Shown here piece after piece: positions 7,099 to 14,170 of a DNA stretch of 15,001 nt. The stretch's first letter is position 1, and each line of letters starts with the position of its first letter. The translations under genes and the position numbers were made by a program. The notes under the pieces are model-generated. The model saw only the letters and a program-made list of their open reading frames with translations. It made no database searches and was not told the DNA's origin. The stretch is from an uncultured Azospirillum sp. (GTDB lineage: Bacteria; Pseudomonadota; Alphaproteobacteria; RF32; CAG-239), in the NCBI GenBank assembly GCA_902489675.1, contig CABUAP010000016.1, forward strand, positions 1 to 15,001. The letters run 5' to 3'.

Positions 7099-8262
7099 AT
7101 GTGGAAAAACAGCAAATTGTTAGCGGGATTGGCGATAGTGCTGATCTTGTGTGCCTGTAAGGAAGAGCAATCAACATCAGCAAGTGCTGCAAAATCGGCA
7201 TCAATGCCGGTCAATGTGCTCAAGGTTACGGCGGAAGACGTGCCTTTGAGCTTTGAATTTTCTGCCCGTGCGCAAGGCTATAAAGAAACAGAGGTTCGGG
7301 CAAGGGTCAGCGGTATTTTGCTGAAGAAAAATTATGTTGAAGGCAGCGAGGTTAAAGAAGGGGATGTATTGTTTGAAATTGACCCCAATGAATACCGAGC
7401 TAAACTTAACAATGCCAAAGCCAATCTGGCAAAAGCCAAAGCGCAGCTGCGACGTTCCGAAACCGAATGGGCGCGGATCGATAAGCTGTTTAAGCAGCGG
7501 GTGGTGAGCGAAAAATCACGCGATGATACTCAGGCTGATCTGGAAGCGCAAAAAGCTGCCGTGCTGATGGCCGAATCGGAAGTGGAAACTGCACAGTTGA
7601 ATTTTGACTATACCAAAGTGACGGCGCCGATCAGCGGTGTGACCGGCATGGAGGAACAGTCGGAAGGCAGCCTGATTTCGGCAAGCGGGCTTTTGACCAA
7701 TATTACGCAGTTGGATCCGATTTATGTTATCTTTTCCGCTTCAGAAAGCGAGATGATGTCTTTGGCCAATATGGTTGATCACGGTTTGATCAAAAATCCG
7801 GAAAATAAAAGTGAAATTATTGCCAAAGTTAAATTCAGTGATGACAGTGTTTATCCGCTGCCGGGTAAAATCAACTTTATCAACTCGGGAATCGATGAAG
7901 GAACGGGAACCATTAAGCTCCGCGCGGTTTTCCAAAATCCGAAAAAACGTCTGATGCCGGGGCAATTTCTGCGTTTGGTGATGGAAGGGCTGACCAGAGT
8001 GAATGCTCTGATTGTACCTCAGGAGGCAATTATGCAGGGAGCCAACGGTTCGTATGTTTATATTGTTAATGATAAAAATATGGTAGAATCGGTTAATATC
8101 CAGACCGGACTGATGACTAAAGAAGGCGGTTGGATTGTTGACAGCGGGCTGAAAGCCGGTGACCGGGTGGTGGTCAGCAATTTGATGAAAATCCGCCCCG
8201 GTATGACGGTTGAGCCTAAAGAAGTTTTGGCGCAGCAGTCGAATGAAACTGTTGAGGACTAA
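7099..8262 (+). CDS. RND efflux periplasmic adaptor lipoprotein (membrane fusion protein)
   Basis: The adaptor bridges an inner-membrane RND pump to an outer-membrane channel. The 387-residue product starts with a lipoprotein signal peptide; the lipobox LCAC predicts lipidation at C20. Next come the first half of the barrel-sandwich (lipoyl) domain (RARVSGILLKKNYVEGSEVKEGD), an alpha-helical hairpin (about 100-165) and its second half (FDYTKVTAPISGVTG), then a beta-barrel and membrane-proximal domain ending in VVSNLMKIRPGMTVEPKE. The hairpin carries the TolC-docking pattern R-x3-L-x6-S (R126, L130, S137). I start at 7099 because AAAGG lies 7 bases upstream and the signal peptide then has normal length; the ATG at 7084 adds five residues but has no ribosome site. 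It sits 18 bases before the pump gene in one operon. The AT-rich gap of 94 bases after the MATE gene shows no convincing promoter. Confidence 0.95.
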   Translation: MWKNSKLLAGLAIVLILCACKEEQSTSASAAKSASMPVNVLKVTAEDVPLSFEFSARAQGYKETEVRARVSGILLKKNYVEGSEVKEGDVLFEIDPNEYRAKLNNAKANLAKAKAQLRRSETEWARIDKLFKQRVVSEKSRDDTQADLEAQKAAVLMAESEVETAQLNFDYTKVTAPISGVTGMEEQSEGSLISASGLLTNITQLDPIYVIFSASESEMMSLANMVDHGLIKNPENKSEIIAKVKFSDDSVYPLPGKINFINSGIDEGTGTIKLRAVFQNPKKRLMPGQFLRLVMEGLTRVNALIVPQEAIMQGANGSYVYIVNDKNMVESVNIQTGLMTKEGGWIVDSGLKAGDRVVVSNLMKIRPGMTVEPKEVLAQQSNETVED

Positions 8263-8280
8263 TCCCGAAAGGAAAAAATT

Positions 8281-11200
8281 ATGTTTTCTAAATTTTTTAT
8301 TGACCGTCCGATTTTTGCGACCGTAACATCACTTATTTTCGTATTGGCGGGGTTGGTTTCAATGAAGGTATTGCCGATTGAGCAATATCCGAACATTGTG
8401 CCGACAGAAATCCAGATCAGCGCTACCTATCCGGGCGCAACAGCAGAAGTGCTGGCAGATACGGTGGCAGCGCCGATCGAACAGGAAGTCAACGGCGTTA
8501 AGAATATGATTTATATGTATTCAAACGCAACTTCGCAAGGTTATCTGACCATCGGTGTGGTCTTTGATATCGGTACAGACCCCGATCAGGCGACGATTGA
8601 TGTCAATAATAAGGTGCAGGCAGCGACTTCAAAATTGCCGAGCGAAGTGACCAAACAAGGGGTTACGGTTGAACAAAAGTCAAATTCAATTCTGCAAGTG
8701 GTGACGATGAAATCAACGTCGGAACGTTATGATACGATTTATGTTTCCAATTATGCGTTGCTGAACGTGCTGGATGAAATTCGTCGTATCAAGGGCGTGG
8801 GCAGCGCTTCGCTGTTTGCCTCACAGGACTATTCGATGCGGATCATGCTTTCGCCTGACAAGCTGGCCGATTTTGACATGACGCCGCAAGATGTGATCGC
8901 GGCCGTGCAGGAACAAAATTCGCAGTTTGCGGCCGGTCAGTTCGGTCAGGAGCCGTTAGACGAGTATTTGCCCTATACCTATTCGGTTAATACCAAAGGT
9001 CGTTTGGTCGATGAAAAAGAATTTGGCAATATTATCCTTAAAAGTGATAACAAGGGCGGCATCCTGCGCTTAAGAGATGTGGCGCGGATTGAACTCGGTG
9101 CGCAGGATTACAGCGTAAATTCTTATTTTAACGGAGAGCCGGCGGTAGCATTCGCAATTTATTTGCAGCCGGGCGCTAATGCGTTGGAAACGGCTAATTT
9201 GGTTAAGGCTAAAATGGCCGAACTGTCAAAGAGTTTTCCCGATGGCATCAGCTATGAGATCCCTTATGATACCACATTGTTTGTGAATGTGTCGATTAAT
9301 GAAGTGATCCATACTTTCTTCGAAGCTGTGCTGCTGGTTATTGTCGTTGTTTATTTGTTTTTGCAGAATATGCGGGCAACGCTGATCCCGATTTTGGCGG
9401 TGCCGGTATCAATTATCGGTGCGTTTGCCGGTATGTACCTGCTGGGATTTTCGATTAACCTGCTGACGCTGTTCGGTTTGATTTTGGCGATCGGTATTGT
9501 GGTGGACGATGCGATTATCGTGCTTGAAAACGTTGAGCGTTTGATGAGCGAGGAAAAGCTCTCTCCGCGCGAGGCGGCGATCAAGGCGATGCAGGAAGTG
9601 TCGGGGCCGGTGGTTGCGGTGGCTTTGGTGCTGTCATCGGTGTTTTTGCCGATTGCGTTTCTCGGCGGTATGACCGGCGTGATGTATAAGCAATTTTCGG
9701 TAACCATTGCCGTTTCGGTATTGATTTCGGCATTTGTCGCCTTGACCTTAACCCCGGCTTTGTGCGCTTTGATCATTAAACCCAACCGTCAGCATCAGGA
9801 ACCTAAGGGCTTTTTCAAATGGTTTGATAACTTTTTTGAATGGGTGACGGAGCTTTATATTTCCGGCGTGCGTTTCTTCCTGACGCATCGAAAAGCGGCA
9901 ACGTTCAGTTTTCTGGCTGTTTTGGCAGCGATTGCTCTTTTGTTTAAAATTGTACCGGGTGGTTTGGTACCGGGTGAAGATCAGGGCAATCTGCTGATGG
10001 CTTACAGTATGCCGGAAGCTTCGTCTTTGCGCAGAACAACGAACTTTACCGGTTCGGTAGTGAAACTGTTGGAAAAAGATCCGAATGTGAGTAATGTGCT
10101 GACAATTAACGGCTACAATATGTTGTCGTCGAGTCAAAATACCTATTCCGGGATCAGTTTTATTATCTTAAAAGACTGGGGACTGCGGGAAAATGCCGAT
10201 CAATCGGCCGATGCGTTGGCACAGCTCTATACCAAATACGGTATGAGCCAGCCCGAGGGTATCGGTTACGCTTTCTCAATGCCGCCGATTATGGGTATGA
10301 GTATGTCCGGCGGTTTTGAAGGATATGTCCAAAACCGCGGCGGCAAAAGCTCCAGCGAACTGATGGATAAAGTTACGGAATTTGTCAATGCGGCCAATGC
10401 CCGGCCGGAACTCAAAAATGTCCGCACTACTTTTTCGGTCAGCACGCCGCAGTACCGGGTAGATCTTGACCGTGAAAAGGCACGGATTCTCAATGTGTCG
10501 ATTGATGCGATTTATGCAGTGATGCAGTCGACTTTCGGCAGCTTGTATGTCAATGATTTTACCTACAAAGGGCGCAATTTCCGGGTGATTTTGCAGTCGG
10601 AAGGACGTTTTCGCCGCACACCGGATGACTTGCGGTATGTTTATGTCAAATCTAACGTCGGCGAATTGGTGCCGCTGTCGACTTTGCTGAAGGTTGAGCG
10701 GGTGACCGGACCGGAATTGGTTAACCGTTTCAATATTTTCCCGGCGGCCAAAGTGTTGGGAGATCCGGGTGACGGCTATTCTTCCGGTCAGGCAATTGCC
10801 GCGATGGAAGAAGTGGCGGACGATGTTTTGGGCGCAGATTATTCGTTGTCGTGGATCGGTTCCGCTTATCAGGAAAAACTGACCGGCGGTGCCTCAACGC
10901 AGGCGTTTGTGTTCGGTTTGATCATGATCTTCCTGATTTTGGCGGCGCAATATGAGAAGTGGTCGCTGCCGTTTGTGGTAATTTTGTCAGTACCGTTTGC
11001 GGTGTTGGGCGCCTTGATCGCAATTTATATGCGCGGCATTCAAAATGACCTCTATTTTCAGGTCGGTTTGGTTACCCTGATCGGTCTGGCGGCCAAAAAC
11101 GCGATTTTGATTGTTGAGTTTGCGGTGATGGAGGTTCAGCGTGGGTTGACTTATGCCGAAGCGGCAATCAGCGCGGCCAAACTGCGTTTTCGTCCGATTG

Positions 11201-11457
11201 TGATGACCTCGCTGGCGTTTACTTTCGGCGTTTTGCCGCTGGCTATTTCGACCGGTGCAGGCGCGGGCAGCCGTCATGCCATCGGAACCGGTATGATCGG
11301 CGGTATGATTTTGTCGACCTTTGTCGCCACTTTGTTTGTGCCGATGATGTTCGCTATTATCGGCGAAACGTTTGATGAGGAAAATATTCTTCGGCGCAAA
11401 ATCAGCAAGCGGGCACAGAAACTCGGTCGGCCGCAGTTGAAAGGAAAACTGCGTTAA
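8281..11457 (+). CDS. HAE1-type RND multidrug efflux pump (AcrB-like)
   Basis: This is the proton-driven inner-membrane trimer that captures drugs from the periplasm. The 1058-residue product matches AcrB-type pumps (about 1030-1050). It begins MFSKFFIDRPIFATVTSLI (TM1), has two large periplasmic loops after TM1 and TM7, and 12 helices. The proton relay is intact: D409-D410 in TM4 (GIVVDDAIIVLENVER) and K939 in TM10 (GLAAKNAILIVEF). Other family blocks are YPGATAEVLADTVAAPIEQ, FLGGMTGVMYKQF and FRPIVMTSLAFTFGVLPLA. AAAGGA lies 7 bases before the ATG. It follows the adaptor gene closely and the operon ends at the hairpin at 11490-11517. No outer-membrane factor gene is present. The substrate range cannot be read from sequence alone. 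Confidence 0.97.
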   Translation: MFSKFFIDRPIFATVTSLIFVLAGLVSMKVLPIEQYPNIVPTEIQISATYPGATAEVLADTVAAPIEQEVNGVKNMIYMYSNATSQGYLTIGVVFDIGTDPDQATIDVNNKVQAATSKLPSEVTKQGVTVEQKSNSILQVVTMKSTSERYDTIYVSNYALLNVLDEIRRIKGVGSASLFASQDYSMRIMLSPDKLADFDMTPQDVIAAVQEQNSQFAAGQFGQEPLDEYLPYTYSVNTKGRLVDEKEFGNIILKSDNKGGILRLRDVARIELGAQDYSVNSYFNGEPAVAFAIYLQPGANALETANLVKAKMAELSKSFPDGISYEIPYDTTLFVNVSINEVIHTFFEAVLLVIVVVYLFLQNMRATLIPILAVPVSIIGAFAGMYLLGFSINLLTLFGLILAIGIVVDDAIIVLENVERLMSEEKLSPREAAIKAMQEVSGPVVAVALVLSSVFLPIAFLGGMTGVMYKQFSVTIAVSVLISAFVALTLTPALCALIIKPNRQHQEPKGFFKWFDNFFEWVTELYISGVRFFLTHRKAATFSFLAVLAAIALLFKIVPGGLVPGEDQGNLLMAYSMPEASSLRRTTNFTGSVVKLLEKDPNVSNVLTINGYNMLSSSQNTYSGISFIILKDWGLRENADQSADALAQLYTKYGMSQPEGIGYAFSMPPIMGMSMSGGFEGYVQNRGGKSSSELMDKVTEFVNAANARPELKNVRTTFSVSTPQYRVDLDREKARILNVSIDAIYAVMQSTFGSLYVNDFTYKGRNFRVILQSEGRFRRTPDDLRYVYVKSNVGELVPLSTLLKVERVTGPELVNRFNIFPAAKVLGDPGDGYSSGQAIAAMEEVADDVLGADYSLSWIGSAYQEKLTGGASTQAFVFGLIMIFLILAAQYEKWSLPFVVILSVPFAVLGALIAIYMRGIQNDLYFQVGLVTLIGLAAKNAILIVEFAVMEVQRGLTYAEAAISAAKLRFRPIVMTSLAFTFGVLPLAISTGAGAGSRHAIGTGMIGGMILSTFVATLFVPMMFAIIGETFDEENILRRKISKRAQKLGRPQLKGKLR

Positions 11458-11489
11458 GACGCGAGGAGTACCACTTTCTGCGGTAAGAG

Positions 11490-11517
11490 AAAAGGGACGG
11501 ATAAAACCGTCCCTTTT
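11490..11517. terminator. rho-independent terminator after the RND operon, probably bidirectional
   Basis: AAAAGGGACGG (11490-11500) pairs perfectly with CCGTCCCTTTT (11507-11517) around the loop ATAAAA, 33 bases after the pump stop. On the plus strand TTTT ends the stem and GGTTTT follows. On the minus strand the stem is likewise followed by TTTTCTCTT, so it could also end transcripts of the convergent Nudix gene. Confidence 0.85.
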
Positions 11518-11709
11518 GGTTTTGGTACGCTATAGACTACTTCCATTCTAATGGGGGTGAATGCGAAAAACACCCCCTATACCAGCGAGTATGGTCAGCT
11601 CTAATGGGTATCTATCGGGAGGCGAGATATTTTGGGGATGATGGGGAAGCGGGACGCTTGAGAGGTTGGACGTTTAACGGCAGATATTTAGCTTCGGTAC
11701 CGGCAGTGT
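11518..11709. other. non-coding gap between convergent genes with a second hairpin
   Basis: No gene is recognisable in these 192 bases. GGGGGTG (11553-11559) pairs with CACCCCC (11571-11577) around an 11-base loop, and shorter arms TATAG (11531-11535) and CTATA (11578-11582) flank it, so one longer imperfect fold is possible. There is no T-run after the stem on either strand, so it is not a typical terminator. A short direct repeat, CTAATGGG, occurs at about 11549 and again about 50 bases later. Confidence 0.4.
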
Positions 11710-12174
11710 TTAGTTGACATCGCCGAGGATAAGCGTTTGTGTTACTTGGTTAATATTTTTCAGCCAGGGAATGATCGCTTGGGGAAAGAAATCGGAATCT
11801 GCCAGCCGGTCAATTTCGATCCAACGGATTTGCTGGCCTTCGCTGTCGGGGCTGCTGCCGTTACTAAGAGATGAAAAGTCTTCAACCTCGCAGAGGAACA
11901 TCAATTCCGCCTGATGAAAACACGGTTCGTCAAAGGGAGAATTATGGTTCTTGGCGATATAGTCGCGGACAAAAAGCAACCGTTGGGGACTAACATTGAG
12001 ATTGAGTTCTTCCCGGCATTCTCGAATTAAAGCCTGTTCCATGGTTTCGCCCCACTGGTGTCCGCCGCCGGGCAGCTTGCAGAAACGTCCGCGGCCGTAG
12101 TCGCAGCTTTCGACCAGAAGTTTGCCGTCACGGATAATGACGGCCTTGATTGAGTAGCGGAAAATCTTGTCCAT
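11710..12174 (-). CDS. Nudix hydrolase, single domain
   Basis: Nudix enzymes hydrolyse nucleoside diphosphates linked to another group, often damaged nucleotides or dinucleotide cofactors. The 154-residue product is a minimal Nudix domain. The box G-x5-E-x7-RE-U-x-EE runs from G37 to L59 (GGHQWGE, then RECREELNL), so the metal-binding glutamates E52, E55 and E56 are present; the usual glycine two residues after the last pair is asparagine (N58). The acidic, serine-rich stretch SSLSNGSSPDSEG near 100-112 looks like a surface loop. The substrate cannot be predicted; the PGGGHQWGE form is common in uncharacterised Nudix proteins. GGGGA and AAAGG lie before the ATG. It is the last of three leftward genes carrying Nudix or Msr functions, 114 bases after msrAB, with its own candidate promoter. 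Confidence 0.9.
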   Translation of the reverse strand: MDKIFRYSIKAVIIRDGKLLVESCDYGRGRFCKLPGGGHQWGETMEQALIRECREELNLNVSPQRLLFVRDYIAKNHNSPFDEPCFHQAELMFLCEVEDFSSLSNGSSPDSEGQQIRWIEIDRLADSDFFPQAIIPWLKNINQVTQTLILGDVN

Positions 12175-12201
12175 TGCCTTTCCCCGGGTTGTTAAAAGAC
12201 A

Positions 12202-12230
12202 AGAATAGCCGTTTTGCCGCCGGTGTTCAA
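12202..12230 (-). promoter_or_regulatory. putative promoter of the single-domain Nudix gene
   Basis: On the minus strand TTGAAC (12225-12230) and TATTCT (12202-12207) are 17 bases apart, each 4/6 to consensus, placing the start site about 20 bases before the ATG at 12174. It is moderate evidence only; read-through from msrAB is equally possible, as no clear terminator lies between them. Confidence 0.35.
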
Positions 12231-12288
12231 TCTTTTTTTGCGGGATGAAACGCCGGACGGGAAAGCAGGGCGGAAAATTTTGCGGCGG

Positions 12289-13167
12289 TCAGTCTTTGTT
12301 TTTTCCGGGTTTGAAGCCCATGGCTTCCGAATTGATACAAAAGCGAAGGCCGGTGTCGCCGGGGCCGTCCTCAAATACATGACCGAGGTGTGAACCGCAG
12401 CGGGCGCAAGTGACTTCGACCCGTACCATGCCGTGGCTGAAGTCTGCCGTTTGTTTGGTGCTGCCGGGAATGGCGCGATCAAAACTCGGCCAGCCGCTGC
12501 CGGAATCAAACTTGTCATCGGAACGGAAAATCGGGTTGCCGCAAGCAGCACAGCTGAAAGTACCGTCTTCTTTTGAGTTAAGGTATTTACCGGAAAATGG
12601 TTTTTCGGTGCCCTTTTCTCGCAATATTTTGTATTGTTCGGGTGTTAGGCGCTTTTTCCATTCGGCTTCGCTTAAATTCAGCGGCGGTGTTTTTCGCGAG
12701 CAGCAGCTTTTTCCTTGTTTGGCAAGATATTTCTGATGATATTCTTCGGCCGGATAGAATTCGGCTGCCGGTATCACTTCGGTTACCACGGGAGAAGGAT
12801 ACATTTCCGATTGGTTTAGTTCTTCTATTTTGGCCAGCGCTTCGCTTTTTTGTTCCGGTGTGAAGTAAAAGATGGCGGAACGGTATTGGGTTCCGACGTC
12901 CGGTCCCTGACGGTTGAGAGTGGTCGGGTCATGATTGGCAAAGAATATGTCAAGCAATTGATCGTAGGTAACCAGATCGGTATTAAAAATCACTTTAACC
13001 GCTTCGGCATGGCCGGTGTTGCCGGTACAAACCTGTTGGTAGTCGGGGTTTGCGGTTTGTCCGCCGGTATAACCGACCGTGGTGGAAATAATGCCGGGAA
13101 CGGTATCTAATACGGCTTGGATTCCCCAAAAGCAGCCGGCGGCAAAAACAGCTTGCGATATACTCAT
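12289..13167 (-). CDS. msrAB: bifunctional peptide methionine sulfoxide reductase MsrA/MsrB
   Basis: This enzyme reduces both stereoisomers of oxidised methionine in proteins: the MsrA half acts on the S form and the MsrB half on the R form. In the 292-residue product, MsrA covers about 1-160, with the catalytic Cys in GCFWG (C12), GYTGG, GHAEAV, and a C155-C156 pair near its end that could act as resolving cysteines. MsrB covers about 163-285, with zinc ligands C206/C209 and C254/C257, GSGWPSF, GHVFEDGP and the catalytic Cys C277 in RFCINS. Order is MsrA-MsrB as in other fusions, without the N-terminal thioredoxin domain of Neisseria PilB. No signal peptide is visible, so it is probably cytoplasmic and recycled by thioredoxin. 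GGGAG lies 8 bases before the ATG. It starts 54 bases after the tandem Nudix gene. Confidence 0.96.
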   Translation of the reverse strand: MSISQAVFAAGCFWGIQAVLDTVPGIISTTVGYTGGQTANPDYQQVCTGNTGHAEAVKVIFNTDLVTYDQLLDIFFANHDPTTLNRQGPDVGTQYRSAIFYFTPEQKSEALAKIEELNQSEMYPSPVVTEVIPAAEFYPAEEYHQKYLAKQGKSCCSRKTPPLNLSEAEWKKRLTPEQYKILREKGTEKPFSGKYLNSKEDGTFSCAACGNPIFRSDDKFDSGSGWPSFDRAIPGSTKQTADFSHGMVRVEVTCARCGSHLGHVFEDGPGDTGLRFCINSEAMGFKPGKNKD

Positions 13168-13196
13168 ATTTTTTCTCCCGTTAACTTGTTTTGCCT

Positions 13197-13225
13197 GATA
13201 TAATCCTCACTTTCGGCGCTTTCAA
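13197..13225 (-). promoter_or_regulatory. putative promoter of msrAB
   Basis: On the minus strand TTGAAA (13220-13225) and TATATC (13197-13202) are 17 bases apart, 5/6 and 4/6 to consensus. The -35 overlaps the stop codon of the upstream tandem Nudix gene. The start site would be near 13190, leaving a short leader with the GGGAG ribosome site, so msrAB may be expressed separately as well as by read-through. Confidence 0.45.
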
Positions 13226-14055
13226 TCGGTGTATAACTTTAAGGCTTTAATCACCAGTGGCGATGTGTTTTTTGCCGTTAAGTCATTTTTATTTAGCCAC
13301 AAGGCTCCGTCAGAATCCAGATCGGAGATATTGCCGTCGGGGCTGCCTTTGACCATACAGTCAAATAAAACAGCAGTGTGAAACAATCCGCCTGGACATC
13401 CGTTATCTTCCGTAAAACCGCGGAAATAAAATTTTTCTTCTCGGCGATTTTGGGCTAAAAGCAGCCGACAACCGGTTTCTTCCGTTAATTCGCGGGCAAG
13501 AGTCTGTTCTTCACTTTCACCTGGCTCCGGAGAACCGCCGGGCAAATCGAAAAGACCGGTATACGGCCCTCTTTTTTTGCGGATCAGCAGGATTTTGTCA
13601 TTTTGGTGAATAATGGCATAGATACCGTGATGGGTGCGAGTGACGGAAAGGGTATCGCTTTCCCGTTTGATAACCTCTGCCGCCAAAGCTGATTCTTCGC
13701 GGATCCAACGGGGAAGTTCAGCAGCGTTCGGGGTGTTAAACGGCTGCCACCGCCAAGCCTGATGTTCGTCAGAAAGGCGTATTGTACCGGATAAATATCG
13801 GGCAAGATAGGTAATGCCGTAGATGACTTCGTTATCTTTTTCTGAAAAATTCCATGTTTTGAGCGGTTGTTTGATTTGTACCGTCAATCCGGTTTCTTCA
13901 AAAATTTCTCTGGCCAATGCCTGTATAGGGGTTTCTCCACTCAAAATACCGCCGCCCGGTAAGTCATATTCTTTAGGGTGTTGGCTGCGCTCCAGCAGCA
14001 AAAAGCAATTGTTGCGCACAATGACGGCTTTGGTTGCTAAACGAATGCGGTTCAT
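13222..14055 (-). CDS. protein with two tandem Nudix hydrolase domains
   Basis: The 277-residue product holds two complete Nudix domains. The first (about 1-130) starts RLATKAVIVRNNCFLLLERS and has the box at 35-57 (GGILSGE, then REIFEETGL). The second (about 145-277) starts HGIYAIIHQNDKILLIRKKRG and has the box at 174-196 (GSPEPGE, then RELTEETGC). Both keep every consensus position of G-x5-E-x7-REUxEExGU (the last position is Cys in the second), so both may bind metal and be active. They differ clearly in sequence, so either old duplication or fusion is possible. Nudix substrates are nucleotides, so a clean-up or cofactor role is likely but unproven. The ATG at 14055 is chosen: AAGGAGAG precedes it, and the promoter at 14078-14105 lies downstream of the alternative start at 14121. 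It heads a run with msrAB and another Nudix gene. Confidence 0.92.
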   Translation of the reverse strand: MNRIRLATKAVIVRNNCFLLLERSQHPKEYDLPGGGILSGETPIQALAREIFEETGLTVQIKQPLKTWNFSEKDNEVIYGITYLARYLSGTIRLSDEHQAWRWQPFNTPNAAELPRWIREESALAAEVIKRESDTLSVTRTHHGIYAIIHQNDKILLIRKKRGPYTGLFDLPGGSPEPGESEEQTLARELTEETGCRLLLAQNRREEKFYFRGFTEDNGCPGGLFHTAVLFDCMVKGSPDGNISDLDSDGALWLNKNDLTAKNTSPLVIKALKLYTD

Positions 14056-14077
14056 AATTCTCTCCTTGTTTGTGTTT

Positions 14078-14105
14078 ATTGTAGAGGCGGAAAGAAAAAT
14101 GGCAA
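14078..14105 (-). promoter_or_regulatory. putative sigma70 promoter of the tandem Nudix gene
   Basis: On the minus strand TTGCCA (14100-14105) and TACAAT (14078-14083) are separated by 16 bases, each 5/6 to consensus. The start site falls near 14071, just before AAGGAGAG and the ATG at 14055. This placement decides the start codon of the gene. Confidence 0.6.
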
Positions 14106-14121
14106 ATGTTTTTTGAGGCAT

Positions 14122-14153
14122 AAAAAAACACCGCCGTTGATATGCGGCGGTGT
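14122..14153 (-). terminator. rho-independent terminator of the lipoprotein gene
   Basis: On the minus strand ACACCGCCG (complement of 14145-14153) pairs with CGGCGGTGT (complement of 14128-14136) around an 8-base loop, followed by a run of seven T (complement of 14122-14128). It begins 17 bases past the lipoprotein stop codon and separates that gene from the tandem Nudix promoter. Confidence 0.88.
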
Positions 14154-14170
14154 CGGACAGAACAATGTTC

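Noticed and set aside
11490..11577. Hairpins after the RND operon as an attachment site or integron-type element
   Set aside because: No integrase, transposase or target duplication is seen; the first hairpin is fully explained as a terminator.
14056..14121. Longer start at 14121 for the tandem Nudix protein
   Set aside because: It lies upstream of a good promoter (14078-14105), and the ATG at 14055 has a strong AAGGAG site.
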